From contig NZ_LR597501.1 of assembly GCF_902150035.1 (NCBI RefSeq), forward strand, positions 186,001 to 250,000: a stretch of DNA of 64,000 nt, given 5' to 3'. The notes under the pieces are model-generated. The model did not search any database and had not been told where the DNA came from. It was given only the letters and a program-made list of their open reading frames with translations. Within the stretch, counting starts at the first letter, position 1. Each line of letters begins with the position of its first letter. Below, piece after piece: positions 48,486 to 57,922 of this stretch. The position numbers and the translations under genes were made by a program. The stretch is from Enorma burkinafasonensis (lineage in GTDB: Bacteria; Actinomycetota; Coriobacteriia; Coriobacteriales; Coriobacteriaceae).

Positions 48486-51400
48486 ATGAGACTTACCCAT
48501 AACAGCCGCCTCGAGCGGTTCCGCTCCCCCTTCGGCGCGGTGACCGTGGGCACGCCCATCCGGCTCGCCCTCGAGGTCGAGGACGCCGACCCCGCATCGG
48601 TCGCGGCGACGCTGCGCATCTGGATCGACGGGCGCGGCGAGGAGCTCGTGCCCATGGAGCACGTGGGCGCCGGCCGCTTCGAGGCGACGATCCGCTACGA
48701 CGACCCTCTCATCGTGTGGTACAGCTTCGCGGTGCGCTGCGGCGACACCGAGCTCCACTGCGGCGCCGCGCACGGGCGCACGGGAGGCGTGGGCGCGACC
48801 TACGACTACGCCGAGGTCCCCTCCTTCCAGATCACCGTGTACCGCCACCGCGCGACGCGCCCCGCCTGGTACGAGCGCGGCATGGTCTACCAGATCTTCC
48901 CCGACCGCTACCGCCGCGACGACGCCTGGCGCGAGCGCTGCGAGCGGGCGCTCGCCGAGCCGCACAACGGCATCCCCCGCCGCATCGTCGAGGATTGGAA
49001 CGAGCCGCCGGTCTACGAGCGCGCCGCGGACGGCTCCATCGCGAGCTGGGACATGTACGGCGGGTCCTTGAAGGGTATCACGGGCGACCTCGACCGCCTC
49101 GCCGAGATGGGCATCACCGCGATCTACCTCAACCCCATCTTCAAGGCGGCGAGCAACCACCGCTACGACACGGCCGATTACCTCGAGATCGACCCCATGC
49201 TCGGCACCGAGGAGGACTTCCGCGAGCTCTGCCGTGAGGCCGAGCGCCGCGGCATCTCGATCATCCTGGACGGCGTCTTCAACCACACCGGCGACGACTC
49301 CGTCTACTTCAACCGCTACTACAACTTCCCCGAGCCGGGCGCCTGGCAGGGCCCCGAGTCGAAGTGGTACGACGCCTACTGCTTCAACGAGGACGGCACC
49401 TACCGCTGCTGGTGGGGCATCGAGAACATGCCCGACCTGAACCAGAGCTCGCCGCTCGTGCGCGAGCTGCTGCTCGGCGAGGGCGGCGTGATCCGGCGCT
49501 GGACGCGCGCCGGCGCGCGCGGATGGCGCCTCGATGTGGCCGACGAGCTGCAGGAATCGCTCATCGAGGACATCAAGGCGACGCTCCTGTCCGAGAAGCC
49601 CGACGGCCTGCTTCTGGGTGAGGTCTGGGAGGACGCGTCGAACAAGATCAGCTACGGCAAGCCGCGCCACTACCTGCTGGGGTCCGAGCTCGACTCGGCG
49701 ATGAACTACCCGTTCCGCGATATGGTCCTGGGCTTCTTGCTGGGCACGATGACCGCCTCGGACGCGGCCGAGGCCATCGAGACGCTGCGCGAGAACTACC
49801 CGCCCGAGGCGCTCGCCTGCTGCCTCAACCTCCTGGGCAGCCATGACCGGCCGCGCATCGCCTCGCTGCTGGGCGGCGGGCCCGACGAGAGCAAGCTCCC
49901 CGAGGAGGAGCGCGGCCGCTGGCGCCTCTCGCCCGAGGCCATGGGCCTCGCCAAGGGCCGCTTCTGGCTCGCCACCCTCATGCAGATGACCTTCCCGGGC
50001 GTGCCCTCGATCTACTATGGCGACGAGTACTGCCTCGAGGGCCTCTCCGACCCCGGCAACCGTCGCACCATGCCGCTCGAGGAGGACATCTACGACCGCG
50101 ACATGCAGGACATCATCCGCAACGCCGCGGCGATCCGGCGCGCGCTCCCCTGCATGGTCACGGGATCCATCGAGGCCTTCGTCCCCGAGGGCGCCGGCGA
50201 CGACGTGCTCGCCTACACCCGGCGCGGCGAGGACGGCGAGGTCGCCTGCGTGCTCGTGAACCGCAGCCTCGACGCGACGCATACCGTCCGCATCCCCGCT
50301 CCGGCAGAGGCCGCGACCGATGTGGTCTCGGGCGCCGAGCTCACGGTCGAGGACGGCTCCGTCGAGGTCACGCTCTGGCCGTTCGGCTCGTCGGTCGTGT
50401 ACTTCCACCCCGTCCAGCGCCTGCAGAAGCCGCTCGAGGACGGTGCGGGCGTCCTCTGCCATATCACCTCGCTGCCCACGGGCACCGGCAGACCCGGCAC
50501 GCTCGGCGAGCCCGCGCGCCGCTTCATCGACCATCTCGCCGCCATGGGCATGCGCTACTGGCAGATCCTGCCCGTGAACCCCACCGACATGTTCCGCTCG
50601 CCCTACTCGGGGCCGTCGGCCTTCGCGGGCAACATCGCGCTCATGGAGGAGACCGAGGACGAGCTCAGGCGCGACTTCGCCGCCTGGCAGGCCGCCGGCG
50701 ACGGCGCCGTCGACCGCGAGTTCACCGCCTTCTGCCGCGCCAACGCGAGCTGGCTCGAGCCCTACAGCGCGTTCATGGCCATCAAGCGCGCGCTGCTCGA
50801 GACCCCGCGCAGCGAGTGGCCGGCGGAGCTCCAGACGTACGACCCGGCGTTTCTCACCGACGCCCGCTTCGCCCGCGAGGCGAAGATCCAGGCCTACCTG
50901 CAGTACCGCTTCGAGCGCGCCTGGCGCGACACCCGGGCGTACGCGCACGCGCGCGGCATCCAGATCGTCGGCGACATCCCCATGTACGTCGCTGACGACT
51001 CCGCCGACGTGTGGGCGGCGCCCGAGCTCTTCTCGCTCGACCGCGACGGGCGCCCGACCCAGATCGCCGGCGCGCCGCCCGACGGCTTCGCCCCCGAGGG
51101 CCAGATCTGGGGCAACCCCACCTACCGCTGGGACGCCATGAAGGCGGACGGCTACCGCTGGTGGCTCGCGCGCTTGAGGCGCGCCTGCAGCCTCTATGAC
51201 CGCGTGCGCCTGGACCACTTCCTCGGATTCCACAACTACTTCAGCATCCCCGCGGGCCAGAAGGGCAACGCCGGCCGCTGGCTCCCCGGACCCGGCCGTG
51301 AGCTCTTCGAGCTCGCCGCGCGCGAGCTCGGGCCGCTCCCCTTCATCGCCGAGGACCTGGGCATCCTCACGCCCGGCGTGCGCTCGCTGATGGCGAGCTG

Positions 51401-51785
51401 CGGGTTCGCCGGCATGGACGTGCTCGAGTTCTCCGACTACGACGTGCGCCAGGGCCTGCACCCGCACCCCGGCAAGGTCTTCTACACCTCGACGCACGAC
51501 ACCTCGACGCTCGTGGGCTTCTGCACGCGCTCCTTCCAGAGCATGGGCACGCTGCTCGGCGGGCGCGAGCTCGCCGCCGAGCTGGTGAGGGAGGCGCTCG
51601 CGAGCGACGCCGGCGTCGTCATGATCCCGCTGCAGGACCTCCTCGGCCTCGGCGACGGGGCCCGCATGAACGTGCCCGGCGTGGCCGACGGCAACTGGCG
51701 CTGGCAGGCGCACGAGGATGACGTCGCCGACTGCGAGCGGCGCATCGCCGACCTCATGGTCGAGACGGGCCGCTTCGCCCGGTAG
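48486..51785 (+). CDS. GH13-GH77 fusion: alpha-glucan hydrolase (neopullulanase-like) plus 4-alpha-glucanotransferase
   Basis: A 1099-residue fusion of two glucan enzymes. Residues 1-120 form an N-terminal starch-binding-type beta domain; the GH13 barrel (about 125-560) has Asp350 (GWRLDVADE), Glu379 (LLGEVWED) and Asp454 (GSHDRPRI). From about 645 a MalQ-type GH77 domain follows, with Asp910 (RLDHFLGFH), Glu956 (IAEDLG) and Asp1005 (STHDTST). All six catalytic acids are present, so both halves should work. No signal peptide is seen, so it is cytosolic: it would debranch or cut limit dextrins and re-pair short maltodextrins after GlgP. The ATG at 48486 has only a weak ribosome site. Confidence 0.93.
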   Translation: MRLTHNSRLERFRSPFGAVTVGTPIRLALEVEDADPASVAATLRIWIDGRGEELVPMEHVGAGRFEATIRYDDPLIVWYSFAVRCGDTELHCGAAHGRTGGVGATYDYAEVPSFQITVYRHRATRPAWYERGMVYQIFPDRYRRDDAWRERCERALAEPHNGIPRRIVEDWNEPPVYERAADGSIASWDMYGGSLKGITGDLDRLAEMGITAIYLNPIFKAASNHRYDTADYLEIDPMLGTEEDFRELCREAERRGISIILDGVFNHTGDDSVYFNRYYNFPEPGAWQGPESKWYDAYCFNEDGTYRCWWGIENMPDLNQSSPLVRELLLGEGGVIRRWTRAGARGWRLDVADELQESLIEDIKATLLSEKPDGLLLGEVWEDASNKISYGKPRHYLLGSELDSAMNYPFRDMVLGFLLGTMTASDAAEAIETLRENYPPEALACCLNLLGSHDRPRIASLLGGGPDESKLPEEERGRWRLSPEAMGLAKGRFWLATLMQMTFPGVPSIYYGDEYCLEGLSDPGNRRTMPLEEDIYDRDMQDIIRNAAAIRRALPCMVTGSIEAFVPEGAGDDVLAYTRRGEDGEVACVLVNRSLDATHTVRIPAPAEAATDVVSGAELTVEDGSVEVTLWPFGSSVVYFHPVQRLQKPLEDGAGVLCHITSLPTGTGRPGTLGEPARRFIDHLAAMGMRYWQILPVNPTDMFRSPYSGPSAFAGNIALMEETEDELRRDFAAWQAAGDGAVDREFTAFCRANASWLEPYSAFMAIKRALLETPRSEWPAELQTYDPAFLTDARFAREAKIQAYLQYRFERAWRDTRAYAHARGIQIVGDIPMYVADDSADVWAAPELFSLDRDGRPTQIAGAPPDGFAPEGQIWGNPTYRWDAMKADGYRWWLARLRRACSLYDRVRLDHFLGFHNYFSIPAGQKGNAGRWLPGPGRELFELAARELGPLPFIAEDLGILTPGVRSLMASCGFAGMDVLEFSDYDVRQGLHPHPGKVFYTSTHDTSTLVGFCTRSFQSMGTLLGGRELAAELVREALASDAGVVMIPLQDLLGLGDGARMNVPGVADGNWRWQAHEDDVADCERRIADLMVETGRFAR

Positions 51786-51817
51786 CGGCCGCGCCGCATC
51801 CGACCCAGATGGAATCT

Positions 51818-51847
51818 ATCGCCCCGCGTTTGCGCGCGGGGCGATTT
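51818..51847 (+). terminator. Terminator after the GH13-GH77 gene
   Basis: Perfect 11-bp stem ATCGCCCCGCG / CGCGGGGCGAT with a six-base loop, then TT. The T tract is short. It overlaps the possible -35 (TTGCGC) of the next gene. Confidence 0.65.
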
Positions 51848-51896
51848 CGGGTACAGTATCCCCTGGACATTTCGGGATTCATAAGGAGCTTTGAGC

Positions 51897-52181
51897 ATGG
51901 CACGTTATGACTACCGCTGCACCTCGTGCGGCGCGGTATTCGAGGTCGAGCACGCGATGACGGAACGCCCCGAGGTGAGCTGCCCCACCTGCGGCGCGCC
52001 CGCCGAGAAGGTCTTCAGCGCGAGCGGCATCAAGTTCGTGGGGAGCGGCTTCTACAACACCGACCAGCGCGGCGGGGGCTCCTCGACCGCTGCCACGTCG
52101 GGCACAGGCGACGGCGCCAAGGCGGATGCGGCCGGCACCTCGACCCATTCCTGCGAGAACTGTCCCCACAAGAACGACTAG
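51897..52181 (+). CDS. FmdB-family zinc-ribbon protein
   Basis: A 94-residue protein with a rubredoxin-like zinc ribbon (YRCTSCGAVFEVEHAM ... CPTCGAPAEKVFSASG), followed by a flexible Ser/Gly/Ala linker and a third cysteine pair CENCPHK at the C-terminus. The family (CxxC_CxxC_SSSS) is described as a putative regulatory protein; its role is not known. The ATG at 51897 has AAGGAG upstream, and a TACAGT -10 box lies at 51852-51857. It is convergent with rsmB across 40 bp without a terminator. Confidence 0.85.
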   Translation: MARYDYRCTSCGAVFEVEHAMTERPEVSCPTCGAPAEKVFSASGIKFVGSGFYNTDQRGGGSSTAATSGTGDGAKADAAGTSTHSCENCPHKND

Positions 52182-52221
52182 CGGACGATCGCGCGATGCC
52201 CGTGCTCACCGTGCGGCGCGC

Positions 52222-53676
52222 TTAGGCCCTGCGGACGAGTCGGGCGCAGAAGTGCCCGTCGAATTCTCCGGGAGCGGGGCATGACCTGAAGAGCCCGCGC
52301 GCGGTCCCATGGGCCCGCGCATAGGTGGCGGCATCGGCGAGACCCTCGTGTCCGAAGATCTCCACTTCGGAGAACGCGGCGATCTCGAACCCGCGGCCGG
52401 CATCGCTCTTAAGAAAGGCGTCCACCACACCCTCGTCCTCCTCCTCGAGCACGGAGCAGGTCGCGTAGAGGAGCTGGCCTCCCGACGCGACGCGGGCGGC
52501 CGCGGACGCGAGCAGGGCGAGCTGGAGGCCCGGCAGGCTATCGCGGGCGCCCATCTCCAGGTCCTCCGGCACGAGGCGCCACGGGATCTCCGGGTGGCGG
52601 CGCATGGTCCCCGTCCCCGAGCACGGCGCGTCGACGAGCACGCTCGAGAAGAGCGCGCGCTCCCCCATCCCCCTATCGATCCGCTCGAGGGCGCGGTCGA
52701 GGTCGCAGCCGTCCCCGGTGATGCAGCTCACGCCGCCATCGAGCCCGGCCCGCTTGAGGCGGCGAACGTTGAGCCGCGTCTTCTTGCGCGACAGCTCGAG
52801 CGCCACCGCGGCGCGCTCGACACCCAGGCGCGCCGCCTGCGCGGCCATGACGAAGGTCTTGGTACCCCGGCCCGCGCCGACCTCGAGGCAGCTGCCCGGC
52901 GCGAGCGCGGCCGTGGCGATGAGCTGCGCGTTGAGGTCGCAGACCGCGAGCCCCGACCGCCTGAGCGCCGCGCTGTGGACGACGTCGGCGCCCGCGACGC
53001 GCACCAGCGCGCCGGCGAGCGGCGAGGCGGGAGCCGGTGCCGCCGGGACGCCCTTGGCGGCGTCCCCGAGGCCCATGAGCTCGGCTGCGGCATCGTCGTC
53101 GAGGGGGTTCAGGTGGACGGCGACGGGAGCCGGGTCGAATTGCGACGCGGCCAGCTCACAGGTGGCATCGAAGCCAATGGAGTCCGCGATCCGGGCGGCA
53201 AGCCATACCGGCAGGCCGCCGGCCCGGGCGAGCGCGACGACGCGGCGCCGCGACGGGCTCGCGACATCGACGGCATCGAGATACGCATAGCGATCCTCGG
53301 CGATACGGCGGAGCACCGCGTTGGCGAACCCCGCGGCGCCCCTTGTCTGCGTCCTGACGAGCTCGACGCCCTGGCTCACCGCGGCGCGGGGCTCCCGCTT
53401 AAGATAGACGAGCTCGAAAGCCGCGATGCGGAGCGCCTCGCGCACGCGCCCATCCATGCGGTCGGGCCGGGCGGCATACGTGTCGATCAGCTCGTCGAGG
53501 CAGCCGAAGGAGGCGACGACCCCCAGCACGAGCCGCATGGCAAGGCCGGCGTCCCTCCGGTCGAGCGCGCGCACCGCGGGCGAGGCGTCGAGCGCGTCGC
53601 GGGCGTAGGCACCCGTCTCCTCGAGCTCGAGCAGGAGGTCGAGCGCCACGCGGCGCGCCGGCGAGAGCTCCGTCAT
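52222..53676 (-). CDS. rsmB: RsmB, 16S rRNA (cytosine-967-C5)-methyltransferase
   Basis: SAM-dependent RNA methyltransferase of the NOL1/NOP2/Sun family. The 484 residues comprise an N-terminal NusB-like RNA-binding domain (1-150), a linker, and the catalytic domain with both cysteines: DAPCSGTGTMRRHPEIPW and YATCSVLEEED. Motif I is divergent, CLEVGAGRGTKTF instead of the usual DxCAAPGGKT. The ATG at 53676 overlaps the fmt stop by four bases (ATGA). Longer readings upstream would lie inside fmt. Last gene of the priA-def-fmt-rsmB cluster. Confidence 0.93.
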   Translation of the reverse strand: MTELSPARRVALDLLLELEETGAYARDALDASPAVRALDRRDAGLAMRLVLGVVASFGCLDELIDTYAARPDRMDGRVREALRIAAFELVYLKREPRAAVSQGVELVRTQTRGAAGFANAVLRRIAEDRYAYLDAVDVASPSRRRVVALARAGGLPVWLAARIADSIGFDATCELAASQFDPAPVAVHLNPLDDDAAAELMGLGDAAKGVPAAPAPASPLAGALVRVAGADVVHSAALRRSGLAVCDLNAQLIATAALAPGSCLEVGAGRGTKTFVMAAQAARLGVERAAVALELSRKKTRLNVRRLKRAGLDGGVSCITGDGCDLDRALERIDRGMGERALFSSVLVDAPCSGTGTMRRHPEIPWRLVPEDLEMGARDSLPGLQLALLASAAARVASGGQLLYATCSVLEEEDEGVVDAFLKSDAGRGFEIAAFSEVEIFGHEGLADAATYARAHGTARGLFRSCPAPGEFDGHFCARLVRRA

Positions 53677-54605
53677 GCGAGGGGCCCCCAGGTGCCGCTG
53701 CGGTCGCGCTGGCCGGCGGCCCAGGATGCGGCGTCCATCTCGCGCTTCCCATCGGGCTTGAGGGCGGTGACCTCGAGCGCGCCGTCGGCGGCGCCGAGCA
53801 CGAGCCGCTTGCGGTCGATCTCGAAGGTGCCGGGAGCGGGCACGGGGACCTCGCCAGCCGCCGCGACGGGCACCGCGGCCGTGATGCGCACCGGCTTGCC
53901 GGCGAGCATGCAGCGGGCGGGCGCCGCATCGGAGGATGCCAGCACGCGGCGCGCGTTCGCCGTCGCCGTGTCGGCGGGATCGAGCCTGAGCTCCGCCTTC
54001 GAGATCTTGGCGGCATGGGTGACGAGCGCCTCGTCCTGCTCCTGCCAGGAAGCCGTCCCGTCGACGATGGCGGGCAGCATCTCGACGAGCAGCTCGCCCC
54101 CAAGCGCGGCGAGCTCGGAGGTGAGCTCGTCGGCCGTCTTGCCGGCGACCGTGCAGGACGCCTGCGCGCAGAAGGCGCCCGTGTCGACGCCCTTGCCGAT
54201 ACGCATGATCGACACGCCGGTCCGCTCGTCGCCGGCGAGGATCGAGCGTTGGATGGGCGCCGCGCCGCGCCAGCGGGGCAGCAGGCTCGCGTGCACGTTC
54301 ACGCAGCCCGCAGGCGCCATGGTGAGCACCTCGTCGGGAAGGATGCAGCCATAGGCGGCGACGCAGAACACGTCGGCCTCGGCGGCGCGCAGGGCACCGA
54401 GCGCCTCCTCGGTCATGCGGGAGGTCTCGAGCACGGGGAGGCCGAGCTCGAGCGCGCGCACCTTGACCGGCGAGGGCTCGAGCTTCTTCCCGCGCGAGCG
54501 CACGGCATCGGGGCGCGTCACGACGAGCGCGACCTCGAACGCCTCGGCGAGCGCCGTGAGCGAGGGCACGGCGAAGGCGGGTGTACCCATGAACACAACC
54601 CTCAT
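53673..54605 (-). CDS. fmt: Methionyl-tRNA formyltransferase
   Basis: Formylates initiator Met-tRNA with 10-formyl-tetrahydrofolate. The 310 residues begin MRVVFMGTPAFAVPSL; the catalytic Asn-His-Asp set is seen in VNVHASLLPRWRGAAPI and GVDTG. The C-terminal OB-fold domain binds tRNA. The ATG at 54605 has AAAGGAG upstream. It works with Def, encoded just upstream, in the formyl-Met cycle. Confidence 0.96.
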   Translation of the reverse strand: MRVVFMGTPAFAVPSLTALAEAFEVALVVTRPDAVRSRGKKLEPSPVKVRALELGLPVLETSRMTEEALGALRAAEADVFCVAAYGCILPDEVLTMAPAGCVNVHASLLPRWRGAAPIQRSILAGDERTGVSIMRIGKGVDTGAFCAQASCTVAGKTADELTSELAALGGELLVEMLPAIVDGTASWQEQDEALVTHAAKISKAELRLDPADTATANARRVLASSDAAPARCMLAGKPVRITAAVPVAAAGEVPVPAPGTFEIDRKRLVLGAADGALEVTALKPDGKREMDAASWAAGQRDRSGTWGPLA

Positions 54606-54678
54606 GGCGGGTCTCCTTTCCGGCGCCGGCCATGCGGCCCTTCGGCGCCCGAGGTCGGATGGCGCGAGCGGCCGGTGG

Positions 54679-55215
54679 CTACTCGGTCTCGCCGGGCTTG
54701 GCGCCGCGGGCGAGCGCCTCCTGGTAGTCGTGCAGGGCTTTCACGCGCTGGCGGGGCTCCAGGCGCTCGAACATCGTGATGCCGTGCAGGTGGTCGATCT
54801 CGTGCTGCAGGCACACGCAGAACAGGTCACCCTCCGCCTCGTAGCGCATGAGGTTCGCGTCGAGGTCGTAGGCCTCCACCACCACGCGGTCGGGCCGGCG
54901 GATCTCGCAGTTGATGCCGGGGATCGAGAGGCACCCCTCCGAGGAGGGCACCAGGTTGTCGGACTGCTCGACGATGACGGGGTTCACCAGCACGAAGGGG
55001 TCGTAGTCGTCGCGCGAGCGGTAGTCGGTGTCCACGATGACGAGCTGGATCATCTCGCCCACCTGCGGGGCGGCGAGGCCGCAGCCGCCGTTCGCGAACA
55101 TCTCCTCCTTCATGCGCTCGGCGAGCTCACAGATCTCGGGCGTGATCTCCTCGATCGGGGCGCACTCCTGGCGCAGGCGGGGGTCGGGCGACAGGACGAT
55201 GCCGTTCACTTCCAT
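54679..55215 (-). CDS. def: Peptide deformylase
   Basis: Metalloenzyme that removes the N-formyl group from new proteins. The 178 residues carry all three motifs: GCGLAAPQVG, EGCLS and QHEIDHLHG, giving the Cys-His-His metal site and catalytic Glu. The ATG at 55215 (MEVNGIVLS) has AAAGGA upstream; an earlier Met at 55251 is unlikely. Confidence 0.97.
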   Translation of the reverse strand: MEVNGIVLSPDPRLRQECAPIEEITPEICELAERMKEEMFANGGCGLAAPQVGEMIQLVIVDTDYRSRDDYDPFVLVNPVIVEQSDNLVPSSEGCLSIPGINCEIRRPDRVVVEAYDLDANLMRYEAEGDLFCVCLQHEIDHLHGITMFERLEPRQRVKALHDYQEALARGAKPGETE

Positions 55216-55312
55216 GACGTTCCTTTCACGACGAAGTACAATCCCCATCATTGTATCCGCTACGGGGCGCGCCCATGCGGATTCACCGGAATACCGCCGC
55301 CGGGGCGGGCCG

Positions 55313-57799
55313 CTACATCATGTCGTAGGCGTCGACATCGACGCTCACGTCGATACCGGGCCTCGAGCCGACATCGGCCAAGGCGAGCGAGATAGCGGAG
55401 GACACGTCGAGGCCGAGGGGCGCCTTCACAAGGAAGTGGTAGCGGTAGCGGTCCTTCGCCCGCTCGATCACGCACGGCGTGGGCCCCAGAAGCTGCGGCC
55501 CCCGCATGGCCGCGCCGCCGTCCACGCCGCCCGCATCCCCGTCCGACACCTGCGCCCGGCCAGGGTCGCCCGGCCATTCCGGGATGGCGAGCCGCTCGCG
55601 CACCGCGGCGGCGAGGACCCCGATATAGGAGGCGACCGCCCGCTCATCGCGCCCGCGGCACACCACGTTCACCAACCTGACGAAGGGCGGGTAGCAGGCG
55701 TCCCCACGGGTGGCGAGGTCGTGCTCGGTGAAGATGGAGCGGTCGTGGGCCACGACCGCGCGGATGACGGGGTTGTCGGGCAGGTAGGTCTGGATGATGA
55801 CGCGCCCGGCCCGCTCGCCGCGGCCGGCGCGGCCGGCGACCTGCTCGAGCAGGTCGAAGGCGCGCTCGCCGGCACGGAAGTCGGGCATCTTCAAGGCGTA
55901 GTCGGCGTTCACCACGCCCACGAGCGTCACCTCGGGGAAGTCGAGGCCCTTGGCGATCATCTGCGTGCCCAGGAGCACCGCGCACTCCGCGGCGTCGAAG
56001 CGCTCGAGCAGCCTGGCGTGGCCGTCCTTGCCGCGCGTCGAGTCGGCGTCCATGCGGATCACCTCGACGTGCCCGGGCATGAGCTGGCGAAGCGCGTCCT
56101 CGACCTGCTGGGTGCCGAGCCCCATCTTCGCGAGGTAGGGGCTGCCGCACTTGGGGCAGCGCGACCCCTCGGCGGGATACGGCCGCACGCGGTAGGTGGC
56201 GCCGCAGGTGTGGCACTCGAGCGTATGGGTGCGCTCGTGGTAGGTGAGCGCGGTCGAGCAGTGGCGGCACGTGGGCACGCAGCCGCACTCGCGGCACATG
56301 AGGAAGGGCGCGAACCCGCGCCGGTTGTGCAGAAGCACCGCCTTCTCGCGGCGCTCGGCCACCTCGAGCAGGGCATCCGAGAGCTCGCGCGAGAAGATCG
56401 AGCGGCCGCCCCCCATGAACTCGCGCCTGAGGTCGCAGACGGTCACGCTCGGCAGCTGCGCGCCGCCGGGGCGCTCGGGCATCTCCACGCGGGTCCAGCG
56501 CTGCCCGCCCGCGCCGCCGCGCGCGCAGCGCGCAAGCGCCTCGAGCGAGGGGGTGGCGGAGCCCAGCACCAAGGGGCAGCCGTGGCGGCGCGCCATCTCG
56601 GCGGCGACCTCGCGCGCATGGTAGCGCGGGCTCGAGGACTGCTTGTAGCTCTGCTCGTGCTCCTCGTCGATGATGATGATCCCCAGGTGCTCGAGCGGGC
56701 AGAAGAGCGCCGAGCGCGCGCCCACCACGACGCGGGCCGCGCCCGAGCGGACCATGTCCCACTGGTCGAGGCGCTCCCCTGCCGAGAGGCGCGAATGGAA
56801 CACCGCGACCATGTCGCCGAAGCGCGAGCGGAACCGGCCCACCGTCTGGGCCGTGAGCGAGATCTCGGGCACGAGCACGCAGGCGGAGCCGCCGTCGGCG
56901 ATGACGCGCTCGATGGCCGAGAGGTAGACCTCGGTCTTGCCCGAGCCGGTGACGCCGTCGATCACGACCACGTCGCCCGCGCGCGCACGGCGGGCGTCCT
57001 CGATGGCGGCGAGCGCGCGCTCCTGGCCCGCGGTGAGGCGCTTAGGCGGGCGGGCGGTCGCCGACGAGAGGCGCGCCGCGCCGGCACCGCCCCCGCGCCA
57101 GGCGCGCCGCTCCTCGACCGTGACGACGCCGCGCCTCTCGAGCGCGCGGATCGCCGCCGACATGTCGGTATAGAGCGCGTTGAGCTCGTAGGTGGTCACC
57201 GGCCCGCAGGAGAGCGCCTCGATGAGCTGGCGCTGGCGCGTCGCGCGCTCGGGCGGCTCGAAGGCGGCCCCCTCGGGAGTGAGCGACACCCAGCGGGCGC
57301 GCACCTCCTTCACGGCGGGCTTCACGAGCTCGTAGCGGCCGTCCTCGCCGCGGCGCAGCCTGGGCGTGGCCCCGGGCGGGAGGAAGAGCCTCAGGCACTC
57401 CGCCGACGAGGCGACGTACTCGCGCGCCATCCAGAGCGCGACCCCAGCCGACGTCTCGGAGAACGCCGGCGGCGCGAGCACGTCTTGCACGGGCTTGACG
57501 CGCGCCGGTTCGAGCCCGGCCGTCCCGGGCAGCCCCTCGAGGTGCGCGGCGCGTGAGACCACGTAGCCGAGCGCCGGCCGCCTGCCGAAGCTCACGAGCA
57601 CCGTGCACCCCACCGTGCAGGCGTCGGCAAGGCCGGCGGGGACGGCGTAGGCGAAGGGCTCCGCCAGCGAGCGCGTGGGGATGTCGACGAGGACGGACAC
57701 GAAGGCGGCCCCGGAAGCGGCGGGAGCACCGCCGGCGCGCGCCTCCCCATGGGATCCGCGCTCCCGCGGCGTCTCCTCGAACAGACTCACCTGCTTCAC
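55313..57799 (-). CDS. priA: PriA, primosomal replication-restart helicase
   Basis: 3'-5' helicase that reloads the replisome at repaired forks. The 828 residues contain an N-terminal DNA-binding domain, Walker A GVTGSGKTEVY, the DEAH-type box IIIDEEHEQSYKQ, eight zinc-binding cysteines between CRECGCVPTCRHC and CPKCGSPYL, and the late motifs LLGTQMIAKGLDFP and QVAGRAGRG. I choose GTG at 57799 because AGGAGGAG lies six bases upstream; ATG codons at 57814 and 57820 have no ribosome site. Between the GNAT gene and def. Confidence 0.95.
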   Translation of the reverse strand: MKQVSLFEETPRERGSHGEARAGGAPAASGAAFVSVLVDIPTRSLAEPFAYAVPAGLADACTVGCTVLVSFGRRPALGYVVSRAAHLEGLPGTAGLEPARVKPVQDVLAPPAFSETSAGVALWMAREYVASSAECLRLFLPPGATPRLRRGEDGRYELVKPAVKEVRARWVSLTPEGAAFEPPERATRQRQLIEALSCGPVTTYELNALYTDMSAAIRALERRGVVTVEERRAWRGGGAGAARLSSATARPPKRLTAGQERALAAIEDARRARAGDVVVIDGVTGSGKTEVYLSAIERVIADGGSACVLVPEISLTAQTVGRFRSRFGDMVAVFHSRLSAGERLDQWDMVRSGAARVVVGARSALFCPLEHLGIIIIDEEHEQSYKQSSSPRYHAREVAAEMARRHGCPLVLGSATPSLEALARCARGGAGGQRWTRVEMPERPGGAQLPSVTVCDLRREFMGGGRSIFSRELSDALLEVAERREKAVLLHNRRGFAPFLMCRECGCVPTCRHCSTALTYHERTHTLECHTCGATYRVRPYPAEGSRCPKCGSPYLAKMGLGTQQVEDALRQLMPGHVEVIRMDADSTRGKDGHARLLERFDAAECAVLLGTQMIAKGLDFPEVTLVGVVNADYALKMPDFRAGERAFDLLEQVAGRAGRGERAGRVIIQTYLPDNPVIRAVVAHDRSIFTEHDLATRGDACYPPFVRLVNVVCRGRDERAVASYIGVLAAAVRERLAIPEWPGDPGRAQVSDGDAGGVDGGAAMRGPQLLGPTPCVIERAKDRYRYHFLVKAPLGLDVSSAISLALADVGSRPGIDVSVDVDAYDMM

Positions 57800-57922
57800 C
57801 GGTCTCCTCCTCATGCGCATGCGCGGCCGGGCCCCGCCCTGCCTACAGAAGCGCCTCGTATTCGCGCCGTTGATGGAACACGCCGTACAGCGTGACGCGC
57901 CGCCGGCGCGCTGAAGCGGCCC

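Noticed and set aside
53677-54633. Upstream extension of rsmB across fmt
   Set aside because: The intact fmt frame occupies this stretch; RsmB starts at the ATGA overlap at 53676.
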